This document shows, piece by piece, positions 60,247 to 64,000 of a DNA stretch of 64,000 bases. The translations under genes were made by a program, and so were the position numbers. How positions within the stretch are numbered: position 1 is the first letter of the stretch; every line of letters begins with the position of its first letter. Source of the DNA: Chlamydiales bacterium (GTDB taxonomy: Bacteria > Chlamydiota > Chlamydiia > Chlamydiales > Simkaniaceae); assembly GCA_024233515.1 (NCBI GenBank), contig JACKPO010000003.1, positions 1 through 64,000 on the forward strand, given 5' to 3'. The notes under the pieces are model-generated. The model saw only the letters and a program-made list of their open reading frames with translations. It had not been told where the DNA came from and made no database searches.

Positions 60247-61184
60247 CAAGCAGCAAAGTGGTTGGGTGCGACCTCTTTGAGGGGTGGGCGACTTTTGAAG
60301 CAAACCTCTTTGGCAAGGGGGCACCGTGTGCAGAAGACACATCCTTTGGGAGGGTGGATCGGGCTGGGCACCTCTCCTGTCAAAAGAATCCGTGTCCGTT
60401 TTTTTTCAACAACAGGATCAGGAATGGGAATGGCGGAGAGGAGTCCTTGGGTATAGGGATGGAGGGGATGATCGTAGAGGGTTTCACTGGGGGCGAGTTC
60501 CATCAGGTGGCCAAGGTACATCACGGCAACTCGTGTTGAAAGGTATTTGACCATCGCAAGATCATGAGAAATAAAGAGGTAGGTGAGTCCCATTTCATCT
60601 TGCAAATATTTCAGAAGATTGACGATTTGCGCTTGAATGGAAACGTCGAGTGCGGCAATTGGTTCATCACACACAATCAGACGGGGATTGAGAGCCAAGG
60701 CCCGCGCAATTCCGATCCGTTGTCTCTGCCCACCGCTAAACTCATGGGGAAAGCGGCGAGTATACTCAGGGCGAAGGCCGACAAGCTCGAGAAGTTCTTG
60801 AACCCGTTTCGACCTGTCAGAGGGTTTTAGAACGTTGTGGATGTTCAGAGGTTCAGCAATAATTTCTCCCGCTGTCATCCGAGGATTTAAGGAGGCGTAA
60901 GGGTCTTGGAAAATATACTGCATGTTATGGCGGAGCGATTTGATCGCTTTCCCTTTATAGTGGAGGATACTTTCGCCATCGAAGAGGATATCGCCACTCG
61001 TTGGTTCATGGACCCGCATGAGAGTACGCGCTAAGGCGGTTTTTCCACACCCTGATTCTCCGACCAGTCCCAAAGTTTCCTGAGGAAAAACAGAAAGGGT
61101 CACGTCATCGACGGCACGCAGGGTCTGCCCTTTGTAAGAGAAGTACTTCTTGAGATTTTTGATCTCTATGAGGGGCTGAGACAT
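60216..61184 (-). CDS. oppF: Oligopeptide ABC transporter ATP-binding protein
   Basis: A 322-residue ATPase. Walker A GLVGESGCGKTALAR near 37, signature HEFSGGQRQRIGIARAL near 150, Walker B LIVCDEPIAALDVS near 172. C-terminal oligopeptide-transporter domain with the Cys cluster CVFCTRCPLAKEVC that in this subfamily may bind Fe-S. Paired with oppD, which it overlaps by 19 bp. Energises import of short peptides, a likely main amino acid source for an intracellular auxotroph. Confidence 0.94.
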   Translation of the reverse strand: MSQPLIEIKNLKKYFSYKGQTLRAVDDVTLSVFPQETLGLVGESGCGKTALARTLMRVHEPTSGDILFDGESILHYKGKAIKSLRHNMQYIFQDPYASLNPRMTAGEIIAEPLNIHNVLKPSDRSKRVQELLELVGLRPEYTRRFPHEFSGGQRQRIGIARALALNPRLIVCDEPIAALDVSIQAQIVNLLKYLQDEMGLTYLFISHDLAMVKYLSTRVAVMYLGHLMELAPSETLYDHPLHPYTQGLLSAIPIPDPVVEKKRTRILLTGEVPSPIHPPKGCVFCTRCPLAKEVCFKSRPPLKEVAPNHFAACHFVTSDADR

Positions 61185-62200
61185 GTCTTTTCCTCCTCTT
61201 TCTCTTGTTTAACCCGTGGATCAAAGAGCCAACATGAGGCTTTATGGGTATCAGACATCGCATAACACTTCGGCTTAGAGTCATGGCAGAGGTGCATTGC
61301 ATGGGGGCACCGTTTGGCAAATGCGCACCCCTTCACCTTCTTCGAAAGATCAGGAGGTGAGCCGTGAATCGAATAGAGTTTCCGCTTAATGGGGAGGTCT
61401 AAACGGGGAATCGAATTGAGGAGTCTCCGCGTGTAGGGATGTTTTGGTGCCGAAAAGAGTTCTTGGGTCGTAGCACTTTCAACGATTTCTCCCGCGTACA
61501 TCACGAGAATCCGATCACAAAAGCCTGCGACAATGCTGAAGTCATGGGTGATCAAAAGGATACTCATTCCCTCTTTTTCTTGGATTTCTTTGAGAAGCTC
61601 AAGGATCTGCGCTTGGATAGTGACGTCAAGAGCGGTTGTTGGCTCATCGGCAATCAAGATGTTCGGGGAAGAGATCATCGCGATCGCGATCATCACCCGT
61701 TGCCTCATTCCGCCACTCAGTTCATGAGGATATTGACGCATCCGGGATGAGGCTTCTGAAACCCCCACCCGTTTGAGGAGATGAGTGGCGTGTCCTTCCA
61801 TTTCTTCCTTGCTCGCTGTTGGGTGATGGAGGGCATATCCTTCGATAATTTGATCACCAATGCGCATCGTAGGGTTGAGAGAGGTCATCGGATCTTGGAA
61901 AATCATCCCGATCTCTTTTCCCCGAATTTTTCGGAGCTCTTTTTCTTTTAGCTGGAGAAGATCGTCTCCTTTATAAAGAATCTTTCCCTCGTCGATCCGC
62001 GCAGAAATGGAGGGGAGAAGGCGGGTGAGACTTCGTGCCATCACCGATTTACCTGATCCCGACTCTCCAACGACCCCAAGTGTCTCTCCTTTCTCCAGCT
62101 CAAAACTCACCCCTCTAACCGCCGCGACTTTTTTCGAGAGCGTTGAAAAGGAGGTGTGGAGGTTTTCCACCTTTAAGAGAGGGGTATCTGTATCCGTCAT
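61166..62200 (-). CDS. oppD: Oligopeptide ABC transporter ATP-binding protein
   Basis: A 344-residue ATPase. Walker A GVVGESGSGKSVMAR near 43, signature HELSGGMRQRVMIAIAM near 155, Walker B ILIADEPTTALDVT near 180, and a C-terminal Cys cluster (CAFAKRCPHAMHLC) typical of OppD/DppD. It overlaps oppC by 4 bp and oppF by 19 bp. Confidence 0.95.
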   Translation of the reverse strand: MTDTDTPLLKVENLHTSFSTLSKKVAAVRGVSFELEKGETLGVVGESGSGKSVMARSLTRLLPSISARIDEGKILYKGDDLLQLKEKELRKIRGKEIGMIFQDPMTSLNPTMRIGDQIIEGYALHHPTASKEEMEGHATHLLKRVGVSEASSRMRQYPHELSGGMRQRVMIAIAMISSPNILIADEPTTALDVTIQAQILELLKEIQEKEGMSILLITHDFSIVAGFCDRILVMYAGEIVESATTQELFSAPKHPYTRRLLNSIPRLDLPIKRKLYSIHGSPPDLSKKVKGCAFAKRCPHAMHLCHDSKPKCYAMSDTHKASCWLFDPRVKQEKEEEKTCLSPS

Positions 62201-63102
62201 GTGCGAAGCCTAGGGTCAAAGGCGTCACGAATACCATCTCCCAAAAGGTTGAAGGCTAGCATGGTAACACTAATAAACGTTGCAGGGAAAAAGAGGCGCC
62301 AAGGATAGTAGCGAAGGGCCGAGAGGCCATCACTTGCCATGGTTCCCCAACTTGCAATTGGCGCTTGCACACCAAGTCCTAGAAAACTCAAGAAAGCTTC
62401 GGTAAAAATTGCGGCAGGAATGGTCAGCGTCATCGTGGTAATGATGGAACCAATCGCATTCGGAATGAGGTGACGGAAAAGGATTCTCCATTGACTCGCG
62501 CCAAGCATTCTGGCAGCAACGACATAGTCGTTCTGCTTAATCTGTAAAATTTGTCCTCGCACAATCCGTGCCATATTGATCCATCCGGTGATCGTGAGGG
62601 CAATGATAATCGTTGTGACCCCAGGCTTCATAATCACCATCAAGAGGATAACAATCAGAAGGTGGGGCAAAGAATAGAGGATGTCTGAAAGACGCATCAT
62701 GACTTCTTCGGTCTTTCCCCCAGAGAGCCCTGCAAAAGCGCCATAAAAGACCCCAATCACCATATCAATGAGAGCAGCTGTTACCCCAACAAAAAGGGAA
62801 ATGCGGGCTCCCCACCAGATCCTTGTAAATAAATCTCGTCCGAGCTCATCCGTTCCAAACCAAAACTCACTGCAGGGAGCTTTGTTTTTCAAAGCAAGGT
62901 GGGTTTCATAGTAGGTGTGGCCACTCACAAAGGGGACAATGATCGCAGAAAGGGCCAAAATGGTAAGGATAATGAGACCGAAGAGCGCTGGACGGTTGGC
63001 TCTAAGACGGATCCAGGCATCTTTCCAATAGGAAAGACCTTCTTCAGCAATTTCCTCAAGAACAGGAGGGGAGTTTTCAATAAGAAATTTTGGTTCACTC
63101 AT
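62197..63102 (-). CDS. oppC: Oligopeptide ABC transporter permease
   Basis: A 301-residue inner membrane permease with an N-terminal OppC-type segment (SYWKDAWIRLRANRPALFGLIILTIL) and six hydrophobic helices. Binding-protein-dependent transport motif: VAARMLGASQWRILFRHLIPNAIG near 203, the EAA loop that contacts the ATPases. Overlaps oppB by 8 bp and oppD by 4 bp. Confidence 0.95.
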   Translation of the reverse strand: MSEPKFLIENSPPVLEEIAEEGLSYWKDAWIRLRANRPALFGLIILTILALSAIIVPFVSGHTYYETHLALKNKAPCSEFWFGTDELGRDLFTRIWWGARISLFVGVTAALIDMVIGVFYGAFAGLSGGKTEEVMMRLSDILYSLPHLLIVILLMVIMKPGVTTIIIALTITGWINMARIVRGQILQIKQNDYVVAARMLGASQWRILFRHLIPNAIGSIITTMTLTIPAAIFTEAFLSFLGLGVQAPIASWGTMASDGLSALRYYPWRLFFPATFISVTMLAFNLLGDGIRDAFDPRLRT

Positions 63103-64000
63103 CCTTAATCACCTTCGCTTTCGTCATCTGAATCCTCGGATCGAGAAGAGAATAGAGAATATCAACGAGTAACACAGTCAACATAAGGAGGGCACTATAA
63201 AAGACGGTCACTCCCATGATAACGGTATAGTCACGATTGGTAATACTGGTGACGAACCACCCACCGAGGCCCGGAATCCCAAAGATCTTTTCCACGATAA
63301 AGCTTCCAGTGAGGATCGCACTTGAAAGAGGACCAATATAGGTAATCACTGGAAGGAGACTATTTTTAAGGACATGTTTCATCACAACTTGGAAGGTTGA
63401 AAGACCTTTCGAACGGGCCGTCTGCACATAGTCTTGTTCAAGAACTTCAACCATATTTGCCCGCGTAAGGCGCGCAATAAACGCTGTGGGAAGAGCCGAT
63501 AAGCTAATTGCTGGAAGAATTGTATGGGAAAAGGTGCCCCAACGGGCCACTGGAAACAGATCGAGTTTCATGGCAAACAGATACTGGAGAAAGGTTGCCA
63601 TGATAAAGTTAGGAACCGAAATCCCAATCACCGCTAAAATCATCGCAGCATGATCTTGCCAACGAGAACGACGGACAGCGGCAATCGTTCCCAATACGAT
63701 CCCCATGAAAAGAGAGATACAGATCGCTTCAAGCCCCAGAACAAGAGAAACAGGAAACCCCTCATTAATGATATCATTGACCGTCCTCCCTTCATACTTG
63801 AAGGAGGGACCCAGATTCCAAGTGATCAGCCCTTTTAGATATTTCACATATTGGACATACCACGGCTGGTCGAGCCCAAAGTGAGCATACATACTCTTCA
63901 TGATCTCTTCTGGGACCGCTTGCTCTTGCATCAGGGGATCTCCCGGAGCGGCTTGCATCAGAAAAAAAGTAAGGGTCGCGACGAGGAAAAGAGAGAGAAA
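63095..64000 (-). CDS. oppB: Oligopeptide ABC transporter permease, 5' end beyond the window
   Basis: 302 codons are visible; the frame is open to base 64000 and the missing part is about 15-20 residues, judged by the family. The visible start FLSLFLVATLTFFLMQAAPGDP is the first membrane helix and the typical OppB AAPGDP. EAA loop: TARSKGLSTFQVVMKHVLKNSLLP near 205. An internal ATG at 63958 would delete the first helix and is not the start. The matching oppA genes would be expected beyond the right edge or elsewhere. Confidence 0.93.
   Translation of the reverse strand, partial: FLSLFLVATLTFFLMQAAPGDPLMQEQAVPEEIMKSMYAHFGLDQPWYVQYVKYLKGLITWNLGPSFKYEGRTVNDIINEGFPVSLVLGLEAICISLFMGIVLGTIAAVRRSRWQDHAAMILAVIGISVPNFIMATFLQYLFAMKLDLFPVARWGTFSHTILPAISLSALPTAFIARLTRANMVEVLEQDYVQTARSKGLSTFQVVMKHVLKNSLLPVITYIGPLSSAILTGSFIVEKIFGIPGLGGWFVTSITNRDYTVIMGVTVFYSALLMLTVLLVDILYSLLDPRIQMTKAKVIKDE

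Noticed and set aside
1..64000. CRISPR array, rRNA or tRNA genes, prophage
   Set aside because: Read through for regularly spaced repeats, conserved rRNA stretches, tRNA arms and phage structural genes; none found.

Overview
The window looks like chromosome of a Chlamydiae member outside the Chlamydiaceae (an environmental chlamydia of the Parachlamydiales/Simkania kind). The pointers are a Pkn1-type kinase fused to a formylglycine-generating-enzyme-like domain, an RNase HIII gene next to a RodZ-like gene (the same pairing as in Chlamydia), a gatCAB set, an Lpg1974/MOMP-like outer membrane protein, several proteins with Inc-like paired hydrophobic segments, and many unrecognised large proteins without signal peptides. 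The placement is inference from gene content. There are no rRNA or tRNA genes and no CRISPR array.

Layout. 0.1-5.3 kb: 2-oxoglutarate dehydrogenase operon sucA-sucB-lpdA. 5.6-11.2 kb: two large unknown proteins flank a small Fe-S block (ferredoxin plus a DUF1858/A-type carrier fusion); the second is a repeat-bearing, arginine/serine-rich protein. 11.4-16.5 kb: adenylate kinase, a HigBA-type toxin-antitoxin pair, an AAA/DUF4143 ATPase, a membrane protein and XerD. 16.6-24 kb: a beta-barrel protein, a DUF4160/DUF2442 pair and a complete RND efflux operon. 24-28.8 kb: Bcp peroxiredoxin, an M48 protease and gatC-gatA-gatB. 28.9-35.7 kb: a secreted unknown, a DUF378 protein, a candidate small RNA, a fused SRPBCC/epimerase protein, BrnQ, and a Yip1-like/secreted/membrane trio. 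35.7-39.7 kb: a two-kinase-domain protein, an IS110-family element with structured ends, and a structured non-coding stretch. 39.7-48 kb: unknown proteins, an MFS carrier, a beta-barrel protein, an Inc-like protein and RecN. 48-55 kb: rnhC, RodZ-like, YyaL-like, Pkn1, a low-molecular-weight phosphatase and IspH. 55-64 kb: an internally duplicated unknown protein, an APC permease with a USP domain, a second DUF4143 ATPase, and oppB-C-D-F running off the right edge.

The most unusual feature is a family of intergenic, near full-length palindromes. Four copies (5304-5470, 11236-11398, 42652-42818, 47444-47606) are 163-167 bp long, and each has a short strong hairpin exactly at its centre. Shorter or weaker relatives lie at 39508-39624 and 56978-57077. 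Between the two most alike copies the inner core is conserved in sequence, while the outer arms are unrelated between loci yet complementary within each locus. Other second-look items are possible leaderless transcripts (toxin gene and bcp), ribosome-site-sequestering hairpins in front of the IS110 transposase and of one outer membrane protein gene, a bridge-RNA-like fold downstream of that transposase, and a Pkn1 kinase lacking the catalytic-loop aspartate.
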